This document shows, piece by piece, positions 8,325 to 17,003 of a stretch of 64,000 nt of DNA. Position numbers and translations under genes: made by a program. Source of the stretch: Emcibacter sp. (lineage in GTDB: Bacteria; Pseudomonadota; Alphaproteobacteria; Sphingomonadales; Emcibacteraceae); the NCBI RefSeq assembly GCF_963675455.1, contig NZ_OY776217.1, forward strand, positions 3,520,001 through 3,584,000, in the 5' to 3' direction. Each line of letters opens with the position of its first letter. Position 1 is the stretch's first letter. The notes below the pieces were generated by a model, which saw only the letters and a program-made list of their open reading frames with translations, did not search any database and was not told the origin of the DNA.

Positions 8325-9758
8325 ATGACAGATAAAAGCACTGAAACAGAAAAGTTGAAAATCGGAACCCATGTCGCCCGTACGCGCGAAGTTGTCGGCG
8401 AACTGGTGACAAAGGCCACGGAAGCTGCACGGACAAGACAGGAAAAACCGGTCAGTTATTATGCTCGCTTCCTGTCCCGGGCCATCCTGCTGGAAGAAAG
8501 CGGTCCGCCGAAGGCCATTATTTCAACCATCGGCATCATCAGCCTGTTTGTTTTTGGCTGTATTGCCTGGGCAGCAGTCACAAAGCTCGATGAAACCTCT
8601 GTCGCCCAGGGACAAATCGTCCCCGCGGCCTCGGTTCAGCCGGTGCAACATCTTGAAGGCGGCATTGTTGCAGCAGTGCTGGTCGAGGAAGGCGAGATCG
8701 TCAAAAAAGGCCAGACCATGATCAGGATGTCTCCTTCCCAGGCAACATCCGAGCGCGGCCGCATGCTGGCCCGTCATGCCGCGCTGAGCATGCAGACAGA
8801 AAGGCTGAAATCCTTTGCCCTCGACAGACAAGCCGATTTTTCCGCCTATGCGGACAGTTTCCCCACTCTGGTACAGGACCAGAAAGATATACTGGCCCAG
8901 CAGTTGAAGTCCCGACAAGCACAGGAAAATGTCATTCTGGCCCAGATCGCCGAACGCCGGAATGAAACAAAGGTGTTAGGCGAGCAGGAAAAAACCCAGA
9001 AACAAACCCTTGATATCATCAGTGAAGAACTGAAAATGCGCAAGGAACTCACGGACAAGGGACTTGGCTCCCGCCTGCGCCTTCTGGAAGTCGAAAAGGA
9101 ATACAGCAAGGCGGAAGGAGACCTGCACACTACCCGGTCAAGAAAGGCCAGTGTCCAGGCCAGCATCAAACAGGTCGAAGGCAGCCTGATTGAACTTCAA
9201 GCCTCCCTGCGCAACGACGCACTGACGGAAATGGGGAACCTGTCCAAGGAACTTGCCGAAATTACTGCCGAGTTACAGCGGCTGGAAGACAAGGTCCAGA
9301 GGCTCAACGTTGCAGCTCCCTCTGACGGTATCGTCAAGGGCCTGAAATACCGGGTGGCCGGCAGTGTCGTCCCTCCGGGCGATGTAGTAGCCGAAGTGGT
9401 CCCCTATACAGGCAAAATCGTGGCGGAAGTCCGTATTTCCCCGCGGGATATCGGCCATGTGGGTCCGGGTGAAGAAGTGCTGGTCAAGATCGACACCTAT
9501 AATTTTGCCCGCTTCGGTGGAGTCAAAGGCACCCTGAACCAGGTCTCAGCCTCTTCCTTTGTCGATGAAAAGGGGGAAAGTTACTTCAAGGGCGTGGTCG
9601 AACTCCCCAGAAATTATGTGGGCAATGACCCGGCCTCGAACCGAATTACTGCGGGCATGACAGTTGTCGCCGATATCAAAACCGGCGACAAGACCCTGCT
9701 TCAGTATCTGGTGAAACCGATCAACAACGCCCTGACCACCTCATTCAGGGAACGTTGA
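8325..9758 (+). CDS. HlyD-family membrane fusion protein of type I secretion
   Basis: 477 residues. A cytoplasmic N-terminus of about 65 residues precedes one membrane helix (about 66-86), then the biotinyl-lipoyl-like half domain (VQHLEGGIVAAV...VKKGQ), a long coiled-coil hairpin (about 140-330) and the C-terminal beta-barrel region ending GMTVVADIKTGDKTLLQYL. This is the layout of HlyD/PrtE/LapC adaptors, which span the periplasm between the ABC pump and TolC. It is the third gene of the exporter operon. Its stop codon directly abuts, with no spacer, the stop of the convergent glutathione synthetase gene. Confidence 0.93.
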   Translation: MTDKSTETEKLKIGTHVARTREVVGELVTKATEAARTRQEKPVSYYARFLSRAILLEESGPPKAIISTIGIISLFVFGCIAWAAVTKLDETSVAQGQIVPAASVQPVQHLEGGIVAAVLVEEGEIVKKGQTMIRMSPSQATSERGRMLARHAALSMQTERLKSFALDRQADFSAYADSFPTLVQDQKDILAQQLKSRQAQENVILAQIAERRNETKVLGEQEKTQKQTLDIISEELKMRKELTDKGLGSRLRLLEVEKEYSKAEGDLHTTRSRKASVQASIKQVEGSLIELQASLRNDALTEMGNLSKELAEITAELQRLEDKVQRLNVAAPSDGIVKGLKYRVAGSVVPPGDVVAEVVPYTGKIVAEVRISPRDIGHVGPGEEVLVKIDTYNFARFGGVKGTLNQVSASSFVDEKGESYFKGVVELPRNYVGNDPASNRITAGMTVVADIKTGDKTLLQYLVKPINNALTTSFRER

Positions 9759-10715
9759 TCAGGCAACCCGTTTTTCGATGGCGTCCCAGACCAGAGCGGC
9801 AATATCCGTGCCGTCAAAGCGCTGGATTTCCTGAATACCGGTCGGCGAGGTCACATTGATCTCCGTCAGGTAATCACCGATCACATCGATACCGACAAAA
9901 ATCTGGCCCTGCTCCCTGAGAGTGGGGCCGATTGCTTCGCAGATCTCAATTTCCCGGTCCGTGAGAGCGGTTTTTTCAGCCACCCCGCCCACATGCATGT
10001 TGGAACGGGCTTCGCCTTCCGCCGGCACCCGGTTAATGGCGCCGACCGCCTCGCCGTCCACAAGGATAATCCGCTTGTCGCCCTTGCGCACATCGGACAG
10101 GTATTTCTGCACGATGAAGGGTTCCACATAGAATTCCTGGAACAGCTCAATCAGGCTGGCCATATTTTCATCCTTCGGTGTGATGCGGAAAACACCCTTG
10201 CCGCCATTCCCATAAAGCGGCTTGACCACAACATCCTTATATTCGGCCCGAAACGCAGTGACGTCCTTCACATTATTGGTGATCAGAGTCGGCGGCATCA
10301 GGTCGGGAAATTTGGTCAGGAATATTTTCTCAGGCGCGTTACGGACGGAAAAGGGATCATTGACCACAAGGGACTGCCCCTCGCCTGTGCCGTGCACATG
10401 TTCCAGAAGATGGGTTGCGGTAATATAGCCCATGTGGAAGGGCGGATCCTGGCGCATCAAGATAACATCGGTTTCGGTTCCCAGATCAAGGCGCCGTTCA
10501 GTACCCAGACTGAAATGGTTGCCCATTTCGCGACGCAGGGTCAGGGGGCGCGCATGAGCCAGGGTCCTGCCATTTTCATAGGCCAGATCGTTCACATGAT
10601 AGTGATACAGGCGATGTCCCCGCCGCTCTGCTTCCAGCCCCAAAGCAAAGGTGCTGTCGCCGTTGATGTCGATGGACTCGATGGGGTCCATCTGAATTGC
10701 CACTGCCAAACTCAT
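9759..10715 (-). CDS. gshB: Glutathione synthetase
   Basis: 318 residues, the normal length. It joins gamma-glutamylcysteine and glycine using ATP in the cytoplasm. The N-terminal MSLAVAIQMDPIESIDINGDS, the substrate region RQDPPFHMGYI, the ATP-grasp glycine loop (GNGGKGVFRI) and the C-terminal ATP/metal residues (INVTSPTGIQE) are those of bacterial GshB. It is the last gene of the rsmI-yraN-sirB1-gshB series, 6 bases after the SirB1 stop, so probably co-transcribed. Confidence 0.96.
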   Translation of the reverse strand: MSLAVAIQMDPIESIDINGDSTFALGLEAERRGHRLYHYHVNDLAYENGRTLAHARPLTLRREMGNHFSLGTERRLDLGTETDVILMRQDPPFHMGYITATHLLEHVHGTGEGQSLVVNDPFSVRNAPEKIFLTKFPDLMPPTLITNNVKDVTAFRAEYKDVVVKPLYGNGGKGVFRITPKDENMASLIELFQEFYVEPFIVQKYLSDVRKGDKRIILVDGEAVGAINRVPAEGEARSNMHVGGVAEKTALTDREIEICEAIGPTLREQGQIFVGIDVIGDYLTEINVTSPTGIQEIQRFDGTDIAALVWDAIEKRVA

Positions 10716-10721
10716 GTCCGG

Positions 10722-11624
10722 TTATTCCTCGTCCCTGTCGTTGCTGATCAGCGAAAGCACATTTTTGTTGGTGGCCTTCGACAGATCCTTCAATGTCTCC
10801 AGAATATGTTTCTTGAGACTGCTGTTTTCCTGCCCATCCTGCAATTTGTCCAGGCAGGTCAGCAGTTTTTGTCTGCTTTTATCATGCTCCCCGAGATAGG
10901 CGAGCAGGATACCATGCTCATATGTATGTTCTATTTTCTCCGGGTCAATAAGGCTCATGCGTTCAAGCACATCTGCGGCCAGGGAAAAATCGTTGGCCTG
11001 CAGGGAGCGCACCTTGATATTGTTCAACATCCTGACCAGAATGCCCCGGTCTGAAATGGCCGCATAAAATTCCGGTTTCAATTCCGCCTTGTCACCGCCG
11101 ATGGTGCGGATCAGGTCCCGCAGATGACGGGCATCCAGCAAACGTCCGGAATGAAAGGGATCGACAATCGCCTGGTCACTGGTGCCGAAGACCCGAACCA
11201 GGAAATGGCCGGGAAAATTAACGCCCTCTGCCTGCCAGCCACGGGCCCGGGCCGCATGAATATAGAGGATCCCCAGAGAAACAGGGATTCCCAGCCGCCG
11301 GTCAATCACCGACATCAGGTTGGCATTCTGCAGATCGTCATAGTTCTTTTCATTGCCCTCATAGCCATGCCGGGCATTCATCACATCCGTCAGCGCCAAA
11401 GCGCGATCCTCGGCAGTTTCAGCTTTATACCCCTCGTTGGCCAGATCAAGCCCAAGTATTTCCAGATGATGTTCATATTTCTGGAAGGATATGCCGGGCC
11501 GGTCCAGCGCCGCCAGCATCAAAGCCGTCCGGGCAATGTCAATTTCGCCGTCCGGCATACGGCCGACGGCTCTCAGGTAATCATACTGCTCTGCGATATT
11601 TGGTGTCATGCTACTTGATGTCAT
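10722..11624 (-). CDS. SirB1-family transglutaminase-like/TPR protein
   Basis: 300 residues. The N-terminal two thirds match the SirB1 (UPF0162) transglutaminase-like domain: the GNEKNYDDLQNANLMSVIDRR stretch, then RRLGIPVSLGILYIHAARARG and GVNFPGHFLVRV, and a DPFHSG loop. The C-terminal third is helical and TPR-like (YEHGILLAYLGEHDKSRQ). The biochemical role of this widely conserved family is not settled. It lies between yraN and gshB with 10- and 6-base gaps. An alternative start is the ATG five codons in. Confidence 0.85.
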   Translation of the reverse strand: MTSSSMTPNIAEQYDYLRAVGRMPDGEIDIARTALMLAALDRPGISFQKYEHHLEILGLDLANEGYKAETAEDRALALTDVMNARHGYEGNEKNYDDLQNANLMSVIDRRLGIPVSLGILYIHAARARGWQAEGVNFPGHFLVRVFGTSDQAIVDPFHSGRLLDARHLRDLIRTIGGDKAELKPEFYAAISDRGILVRMLNNIKVRSLQANDFSLAADVLERMSLIDPEKIEHTYEHGILLAYLGEHDKSRQKLLTCLDKLQDGQENSSLKKHILETLKDLSKATNKNVLSLISNDRDEE

Positions 11625-11634
11625 ACTTCAACTG

Positions 11635-12018
11635 CTAACTTTCTTCCTGCCAGGCATCCTGAATATGGCAGGGCCATTTCCAAGGCACCAGCAGGATGGT
11701 GTCAAATCGAAAACTATAGTCCAGCTGCCTGGCCAAATCATTTGCCAGCCGTCGCGAGATATACCAGTTGGCGGCGCGTGTGATCCTGAGCTGTTGCGGC
11801 CGGAGAATGGAGCTTGCTGCTTCTTCCAGGGTCTTGCGAATTTTCACTTCAATAAAAACAATAAGGTCAGCCTTCTGCGCGATCACATCGATCTCGCCAA
11901 ACGCACATTTAAATCGACGTTCCCTGATCCGGTATCCCTTGAGCCGGACATAGGCAATGGCAACATACTCAGCCAGAATACCCTTGAAATAGGCCTTTCT
12001 TTTATGCGCCCCTGCCAT
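11635..12018 (-). CDS. YraN family protein (UPF0102, nuclease-like fold)
   Basis: I prefer the ATG at 12018 (MAGAHKRKAYFKG, 127 residues): it sits one base after the rsmI stop and has an AGGGAC motif upstream, while the longer frame (from 12054) would overlap rsmI. The conserved core GEIDVIAQ...LIVFIEVKIRK supplies the D and ExK of a PD-(D/E)xK nuclease fold; the R-ItRAA-Wyisr region is also typical. Function of the family is unproven; a role in DNA processing is usually proposed. Part of the rsmI operon. Confidence 0.9.
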   Translation of the reverse strand: MAGAHKRKAYFKGILAEYVAIAYVRLKGYRIRERRFKCAFGEIDVIAQKADLIVFIEVKIRKTLEEAASSILRPQQLRITRAANWYISRRLANDLARQLDYSFRFDTILLVPWKWPCHIQDAWQEES

Positions 12019-12019
12019 A

Positions 12020-12880
12020 TCAGTCCCTGCCCGCCAGTTCAAGGGCCCGGGCATAAACCTCCTTGCGCTTGCGACCGGTTGCGCCGGTCACCGCCGCCAC
12101 CGCCTCCTTGACCGACAGAGACCTGAGCGCCTGGACAAGCGCCTCGTCCACATCGACATCTGACGCTTCCGATATGGTCGGCGGACCCACAACGAGCACG
12201 ATTTCTCCCTTTGGCAGCGGAGCCTGCTCATAATGGGCAATAAGCTGATCAACCGGTCCCTGCCTTACTTCTTCATAAAGCTTAGTCAATTCCCGGCACA
12301 CCGCCACCTGTCGCTCCCCCAGAACCTGTTCCATATCCTTCAGGCAGTCCAGAAGACGATGCGGCGATTCATAAAATACCAGAGTTGCTTTCAGGCTGCG
12401 AAATTCTTCCAGTATTTTTTGCCGGGCCGCGGTTTTGTTGGGCAGGAAACCGGCAAACAGAAACCTGTCCGTCGGCAGGCCGGCGCTGGCCAGGGCCGCC
12501 AGAAGGGCGCTGGCCCCGGGAAGGCTGGTCACATTATAACCGGCCTTGCGGGCTTCATGCACCAGACGATAGCCCGGATCGGAAATCAGCGGCGTCCCGG
12601 CATCGCTGACCAGAACCACCTTGTGCCCCTGCGCCAGATGATCCAGCAGGCGGGGCAGCATTCTTTCCGCATTATGGTCATGATAGGCAACTGTCGGACG
12701 TTTGATGTCATAACGCGCCAGCAGCTTGCCCGTCACCCGGGTATCCTCGCAGGCAATCACATCCGCCTGCCCCAGAACCTCGAGAGCCCGCAGGGTAATG
12801 TCGCCCAGGTTGCCGATCGGCGTTGCCGTCACATAAAGGCCGGGTGCTATCTTTTTTTCTGTATTTTCAATCATGTCCAA
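12020..12880 (-). CDS. rsmI: 16S rRNA (cytidine(1402)-2'-O)-methyltransferase
   Basis: 286 residues. It methylates the 2'-O of C1402 in the ribosomal decoding centre using SAM. Family hallmarks are all present: GLYVTATPIGNLGDITLRAL, ACEDTRVTGKLL, VSDAGTPLISDPGY, SLPGASALLAALASAGLPTDRF and FYESPHRL. The C-terminal helical extension (SLSVKEAVAAVTGATGRKRKEVYARAL) is also typical. It is the first gene of its operon and divergent from the lipoprotein gene. The ATG two codons in (MIENTEKK) is an alternative start. Confidence 0.96.
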   Translation of the reverse strand: MDMIENTEKKIAPGLYVTATPIGNLGDITLRALEVLGQADVIACEDTRVTGKLLARYDIKRPTVAYHDHNAERMLPRLLDHLAQGHKVVLVSDAGTPLISDPGYRLVHEARKAGYNVTSLPGASALLAALASAGLPTDRFLFAGFLPNKTAARQKILEEFRSLKATLVFYESPHRLLDCLKDMEQVLGERQVAVCRELTKLYEEVRQGPVDQLIAHYEQAPLPKGEIVLVVGPPTISEASDVDVDEALVQALRSLSVKEAVAAVTGATGRKRKEVYARALELAGRD

Positions 12881-12977
12881 ACTTTTGTCTTAATTCATGG
12901 CTAGCCTATCCCAGTCATACAGGTTATTAAAGAATTTACTGGCTTTAACCGAAAAATTGGAAGGCTTCCTCCAGCGC

Positions 12978-14531
12978 ATGAATTCTCTGCGACATTTTAT
13001 CCTTCTGCTGATCGTTCTCGTCACCGGCCTGTCAGGCTGTGGCGGACCGGAGCCCACACCCCTTATCCGGGACCAGGCGCCACCAGCAACGGAACCGGCA
13101 GAAGAAATGGCGCCGATGGAAGAGGAAACAGGCCCGCGGGCTGAAATCCGGCTCGGCCTTCTGCTGCCGCTTTCGGGACCTGATTCCGAAATCGGGCAGG
13201 CCCTCCTGAACGCCGCCAATATGGCGCTGTTTGATTCACGTGACAAACGGCTTGTGCTGATTCCCGCCGATACCCGGGGAACAGTACCCGGCGCCCTTGC
13301 TGCGGCAAAAGAAATTCTGGATGCAAAAGCGGATATCATACTTGGTCCCCTGTTCGCGGATGATGTCAAGGCCATCAAGCCGCTGGCACAGGAAGCCGGC
13401 AAAAAGATTATCGCCTTTTCTACCGATCATACCGTTTCCGGCGACGGGGTTTATCTTCTGAATTTTCGCCCGGCCGAGCAGGTTAAAAGAATCCTCTCCT
13501 TTGCCGCGGAACAAGGATATGGGAAATTTGCCACACTGATCCCGGAAACCCCCTATGGCGAAAGGGTTCTTGAGATTTTTGGACAAACCCTGATGCGTCG
13601 GCATAAGGATATGGTTGCCGTCCAGACCTATAAGCCAATCGCCAACGAACTGTTCGATCCGGTCAAAAACCTTGCCAATTATGATTTCCGGCGCCGGGAA
13701 TATCTGGACGAGGTGGAGTTCCTAGAATCCCTGGGCGAAGACGACGATTTCGGACAGGATCTGCTTGAGGAAATCAAGCATATGGAAACCCTGGGCGAAG
13801 TGGATTTCGATGCTGTCCTGGTGCCGGAGGGCGGCGCCCTGCTGCGGACGCTGGCCCCGCTCCTGCCCTATTATGAAATCGATCCGGCAAAAATAAAATT
13901 CCTCGGCACCGGCCTTTGGGATGATGCAATGCTGCGGCACGAACCGCCCCTGATCGGCGGCTGGTATGCGGCCCCCGAAAAGGAAATGAGCCAGAAATTC
14001 TTCACCCGTTACGAAAAAACATACGGCACGGAAGCACCGCGACTGGCTACCCTGGGCTATGATGCCGTGGCCCTCGCAGCCACACTGGTCCGGCAGGAAG
14101 AAATTCCGGATTTCTCAGAAGAGAAACTGACAGATCCGGCAGGTTTCATGGGTATCGACGGTCTATTCCGTTTCCGCCCCGACGGCAGTTGCGAAAGGGG
14201 ACTTGCGGTCTATGAGATTACCACCGGCATGTTCAGGGAAATAAGCCCGGCACCGACAAGTTTTATCCCGCCGTCCAGAATTCCGCTGACGGAGTCAGAA
14301 CTGAACAAACTTTACCGGGATCAGGTCAGGCAAGGAGCTCGCCCAGAAGGTAATTCAGCAGGGGCGCTCCCTTACCTGTTACCCGAAGATGCGCCTGATC
14401 CATATGCAGATATCCCTGATCAAGAAGAACTTCCAGGCGGTTTTGATCCAGATACCCTGCCAATGGATCTCCAATCCGCGCCTGAAATTCAGAAAGAGCA
14501 ATTCCCCGGGTCAGCCTCAGACCCATCATAA
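12978..14531 (+). CDS. LpoA-like outer-membrane lipoprotein (penicillin-binding protein activator family)
   Basis: I start at the ATG at 12978 rather than 12897 because it opens a signal peptide (MNSLRHFILLLIVLVTGLSG) ending in the lipobox LSGC; residue 21 becomes the lipidated cysteine. 517 residues. The body is a periplasmic-binding-protein fold (IRLGLLLPLSGPDSEIGQAL, LGPLFADDVKAI, LPYYEIDPAKIKFLGTGLW), as in the YraM/LpoA C-terminal domain that activates class A penicillin-binding proteins. The rsmI-yraN neighbourhood is the classical one. Odd: the acidic, proline-rich last 68 residues are encoded antisense to the end of hemW, a 206-bp convergent overlap. Activator function is inferred from family and context. 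Confidence 0.85.
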   Translation: MNSLRHFILLLIVLVTGLSGCGGPEPTPLIRDQAPPATEPAEEMAPMEEETGPRAEIRLGLLLPLSGPDSEIGQALLNAANMALFDSRDKRLVLIPADTRGTVPGALAAAKEILDAKADIILGPLFADDVKAIKPLAQEAGKKIIAFSTDHTVSGDGVYLLNFRPAEQVKRILSFAAEQGYGKFATLIPETPYGERVLEIFGQTLMRRHKDMVAVQTYKPIANELFDPVKNLANYDFRRREYLDEVEFLESLGEDDDFGQDLLEEIKHMETLGEVDFDAVLVPEGGALLRTLAPLLPYYEIDPAKIKFLGTGLWDDAMLRHEPPLIGGWYAAPEKEMSQKFFTRYEKTYGTEAPRLATLGYDAVALAATLVRQEEIPDFSEEKLTDPAGFMGIDGLFRFRPDGSCERGLAVYEITTGMFREISPAPTSFIPPSRIPLTESELNKLYRDQVRQGARPEGNSAGALPYLLPEDAPDPYADIPDQEELPGGFDPDTLPMDLQSAPEIQKEQFPGSASDPS

Positions 14532-15495
14532 TCATTTCCTCGGCCATGGTCTGACGATCCAGACGCTGGTCATGCTCCGTGGCATGCCCGCTTTCCAGAA
14601 CATTTTTCAACCATGACTCCGGCTTGCGGCGCTGACTGGTGGCATGAAGCTGCCCTTCTACGGTCAACCGGCCATGGGCGCCGGGACCGACACCCACATA
14701 ATCACCATAGGTCCAGTAGGTCATGTTATGCCGGCTTTCCTCGCCCCGGGCGGCATGATTCGACGTCTCGTAGGCAGGCAAACCCGCCGCAGTGCAGATG
14801 TCCTGCGTCATATCATACATGTCAGCCGAAACCTCTTCCGCCGGCAGGATAAGTTTTCCCCGGCGATATTCGTTGTAAAAGGCTGTGCCCTGCTCCATGG
14901 TCAACTGATACAGCGACAGATGATCGGCCGCCAGATCGAGGGCTTCCCGAAGCTCTTTTTCCCAGTCGGCACAGATTTGTCCCATGCGGGCATAGATCAG
15001 ATCAAAGCTGTTACGGCGGAAATATTTCTGCGCCAGGGCAATGGCGTCTTTCGCTTCCTTCACACTATGTTCCCGGCCAAGCGCCTTCAGGTCATCCTCC
15101 CTGAGAGACTGTATACCGAGGGACACCCGGTTGATCCCGGCCGCCGCAAAATCCCTGAACTTTTCAGCCTCCACACTGGTCGGGTTGGCTTCCAGAGTGA
15201 TTTCCGCGCTGTCCGGCAGGGACCAGTTGCGCCCGATGCGGTCCAGCAGGCCGGCGACAGTCCGTGCCGACATCAATGACGGCGTGCCGCCACCGAAAAA
15301 CACACTGCCGATCGTGCGCGGACCACTAAGCGCCGCATAATGGTCCAGTTCCCGGCACAGACCCTCCAGCCAGGCGTCCTCGTCTATGGAGACCCGGACA
15401 TGACTGTTGAAATCGCAATAAGGACATTTGGACCGGCAGAAAGGCCAGTGTACATAGATGGCGAGAGAGTTTACAGAGTTCGTTTTATTGCTCAA
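14326..15495 (-). CDS. hemW: HemW, radical SAM heme chaperone
   Basis: 389 residues. The N-terminal CRSKCPYCDF carries the CxxxCxxC cluster-binding motif (C20, C24, C27), followed by FFGGGTPSLM, EITLEANPTSVE and INRVSLGIQSL of the radical SAM barrel; a HemN C-terminal domain ends LNYLLGELLA. HemW homologues bind heme and deliver it to respiratory enzymes; older annotations call them oxygen-independent coproporphyrinogen oxidase, but the first-site variant residues of true HemN cannot be assumed. It overlaps the rdgB stop by 11 bases in the rph-rdgB-hemW operon. Its 3' end overlaps the convergent lipoprotein gene by 206 bp. Confidence 0.92.
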   Translation of the reverse strand: MSNKTNSVNSLAIYVHWPFCRSKCPYCDFNSHVRVSIDEDAWLEGLCRELDHYAALSGPRTIGSVFFGGGTPSLMSARTVAGLLDRIGRNWSLPDSAEITLEANPTSVEAEKFRDFAAAGINRVSLGIQSLREDDLKALGREHSVKEAKDAIALAQKYFRRNSFDLIYARMGQICADWEKELREALDLAADHLSLYQLTMEQGTAFYNEYRRGKLILPAEEVSADMYDMTQDICTAAGLPAYETSNHAARGEESRHNMTYWTYGDYVGVGPGAHGRLTVEGQLHATSQRRKPESWLKNVLESGHATEHDQRLDRQTMAEEMIMMGLRLTRGIALSEFQARIGDPLAGYLDQNRLEVLLDQGYLHMDQAHLRVTGKGAPLLNYLLGELLA

Positions 15496-16120
15496 AACAG
15501 GCCTTGATCAGTTTGCGAAAGGCATCCGCCCGATGACTGATGTCGTGTTTTTCCCCGGGATCCATCTCGCCGAAAGTCTGGTGATATCCATCTGCTTCAA
15601 ACATGGGGTCATATCCAAAGCCCTGGTCGCCGCGTACCGGCCAGACCAGTGTCCCGTAAACCCGGCCTTCAAAGGTCTCCACATGACCTTCGGGAAATTC
15701 CTTGCAGGGTGGCCAGGCCAGGCTGAGGGCACAGCTGAAATGGGCGCTGCGTTTTTCGATCTGTTTTTCTTCCAGCTCCCGATGCAGTTTGTTCATACCC
15801 CAGGAAAAATCCCTTTTACCGGTATCGGGACGTTCTGCATAACGGGCCGAATGAATACCCGGAATACCGCCCAGAGCCGGGACCACAAGGCCGGAATCAT
15901 CGGCCAGCGCAACAAGACCGGATTCCCGGGCCGCCGAGCGCGCCTTTAGTTCGGCATTTTCCAGAAAGGTGGAACCGGTCTCTTCCGGTTCCGTCAGCTT
16001 CAGTTCCCCGGAGGAATAAACCTCGACACCAAAGGGCTTTAAAAGTTCACTGATCTCCCGCACCTTGCCGGGATTATGGCTGGCGACAACAAGTTTTTTT
16101 TCCCTGAACTTTCTGGCCAT
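15485..16120 (-). CDS. rdgB: RdgB/HAM1 non-canonical purine NTP pyrophosphatase
   Basis: 211 residues from the ATG at 16120, which lies one base after the rph stop with a GAGGG motif upstream; a longer frame to 16156 would overlap rph and adds nothing conserved. The enzyme hydrolyses dITP and XTP to monophosphates, keeping them out of DNA. Signatures: VVASHNPGKVREI near the start, FLENAELKARSAA, LADDSGLVVPALGG, PGIHSARYA, GYDPMFEADGYHQTFGEM and KHDISHRADAFRKL. Middle gene of a tight operon. Confidence 0.96.
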   Translation of the reverse strand: MARKFREKKLVVASHNPGKVREISELLKPFGVEVYSSGELKLTEPEETGSTFLENAELKARSAARESGLVALADDSGLVVPALGGIPGIHSARYAERPDTGKRDFSWGMNKLHRELEEKQIEKRSAHFSCALSLAWPPCKEFPEGHVETFEGRVYGTLVWPVRGDQGFGYDPMFEADGYHQTFGEMDPGEKHDISHRADAFRKLIKACFEQ

Positions 16121-16121
16121 C

Positions 16122-16838
16122 TCAGCCCTCCAGAACCTCGTTCTGTTTTTTGACAAGCTGCGTCACACCGATTTTGGCAAGACGCATCAGACGCAGCAGC
16201 TCTTCCTCGGTAAAGGGTTCTTCTTCGGCTGTGCCCTGGATTTCAACAATACGGCCATCACCGGTCAGCACAAAGTTGGCGTCCGTGGCGGCGGCACTGT
16301 CCTCATCATAATCCAGATCCAGCACCGGCACACCTTCATAAATGCCGCAGGAAACCGCCGCTACTTCGGTGGTGATCGGCATTTTGCTGATCAAGCCGTC
16401 TTCCAGCATCCTTTTAAAACACTGGTAAAGCGCAACATAAGCGCCGGTAATGGCCGCGGTACGGGTACCGCCGTCGGCCTGGATCACGTCACAGTCGATG
16501 CGCACCTGGCGTTCGCCAATGGCTTCCATGTCGCAGACGGCGCGCAGGGCGCGGCCGATCAGGCGCTGGATTTCCTGGGTGCGTCCGGACTGTTTACCGC
16601 GGGCGGCCTCGCGCCCCATGCGGCTGTGGGTGGAACGGGGCAGCATGCCATATTCCGCCGTCACCCAGCCCTGCCCTGTATCCCTCAGGAAAGGCGGAGC
16701 TTTATCCTCCAGCGTTGCTGTACACAGGACATGGGTATCGCCAAAACGGGCCAGACAGGAGCCTTCCGCATATTTTGAAAAACCGATTTCAAGTTTAATG
16801 TCACGTAACTGGTCGGGTTTACGGCCGGAAGGACGCAT
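16122..16838 (-). CDS. rph: Ribonuclease PH
   Basis: 238 residues, full length. It is a phosphate-dependent 3'-5' exonuclease trimming tRNA ends. Typical segments: MRPSGRKPDQLRDI, SCLARFGDTHVLCTAT, GWVTAEYGMLPRST, GRTQEIQRLIGRALRA, RIDCDVIQADGGTRTAAITGA and DLDYDEDSAAATDANFV. First gene of the rph-rdgB-hemW operon, divergent from hrcA, an arrangement common in Alphaproteobacteria. Confidence 0.97.
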   Translation of the reverse strand: MRPSGRKPDQLRDIKLEIGFSKYAEGSCLARFGDTHVLCTATLEDKAPPFLRDTGQGWVTAEYGMLPRSTHSRMGREAARGKQSGRTQEIQRLIGRALRAVCDMEAIGERQVRIDCDVIQADGGTRTAAITGAYVALYQCFKRMLEDGLISKMPITTEVAAVSCGIYEGVPVLDLDYDEDSAAATDANFVLTGDGRIVEIQGTAEEEPFTEEELLRLMRLAKIGVTQLVKKQNEVLEG

Positions 16839-16935
16839 AAAAAATCTCCTGAATTTGTATAAATCCCTGTTCTTCTATCGTTAACGCAGCCCGCCGTCCA
16901 GCCCAATAGTTGCGGACGGCAAAAATTCACACCCG

Positions 16936-16978
16936 GTTATTGAATATTGAGTTATTGAAATTGAGTCATTGAAATTTC
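16936..16978. repeat. Three tandem 14-15 bp repeats upstream of hrcA
   Basis: Three head-to-tail units, GTTATTGAATATTGA, GTTATTGAAATTGA and GTCATTGAAATTTC, lie 26-68 bases before the hrcA start in the rph/hrcA divergent region. They share the core TYATTGAAATT. The spacing and position suggest a regulator binding site or part of a promoter; the palindromic CIRCE operator normally bound by HrcA is not visible here. Confidence 0.6.
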
Positions 16979-17003
16979 CCGCGGGAAGCATAGATTCAGT
17001 GGC

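Noticed and set aside
9993..11054. 353-codon plus-strand ORF
   Set aside because: Antisense to gshB and sirB1, both with strong family signatures; it has no recognisable motif.
16839..17003. CIRCE element at hrcA
   Set aside because: No TTAGCACTC/GAGTGCTAA-like inverted repeat is visible; only the tandem repeats are present.
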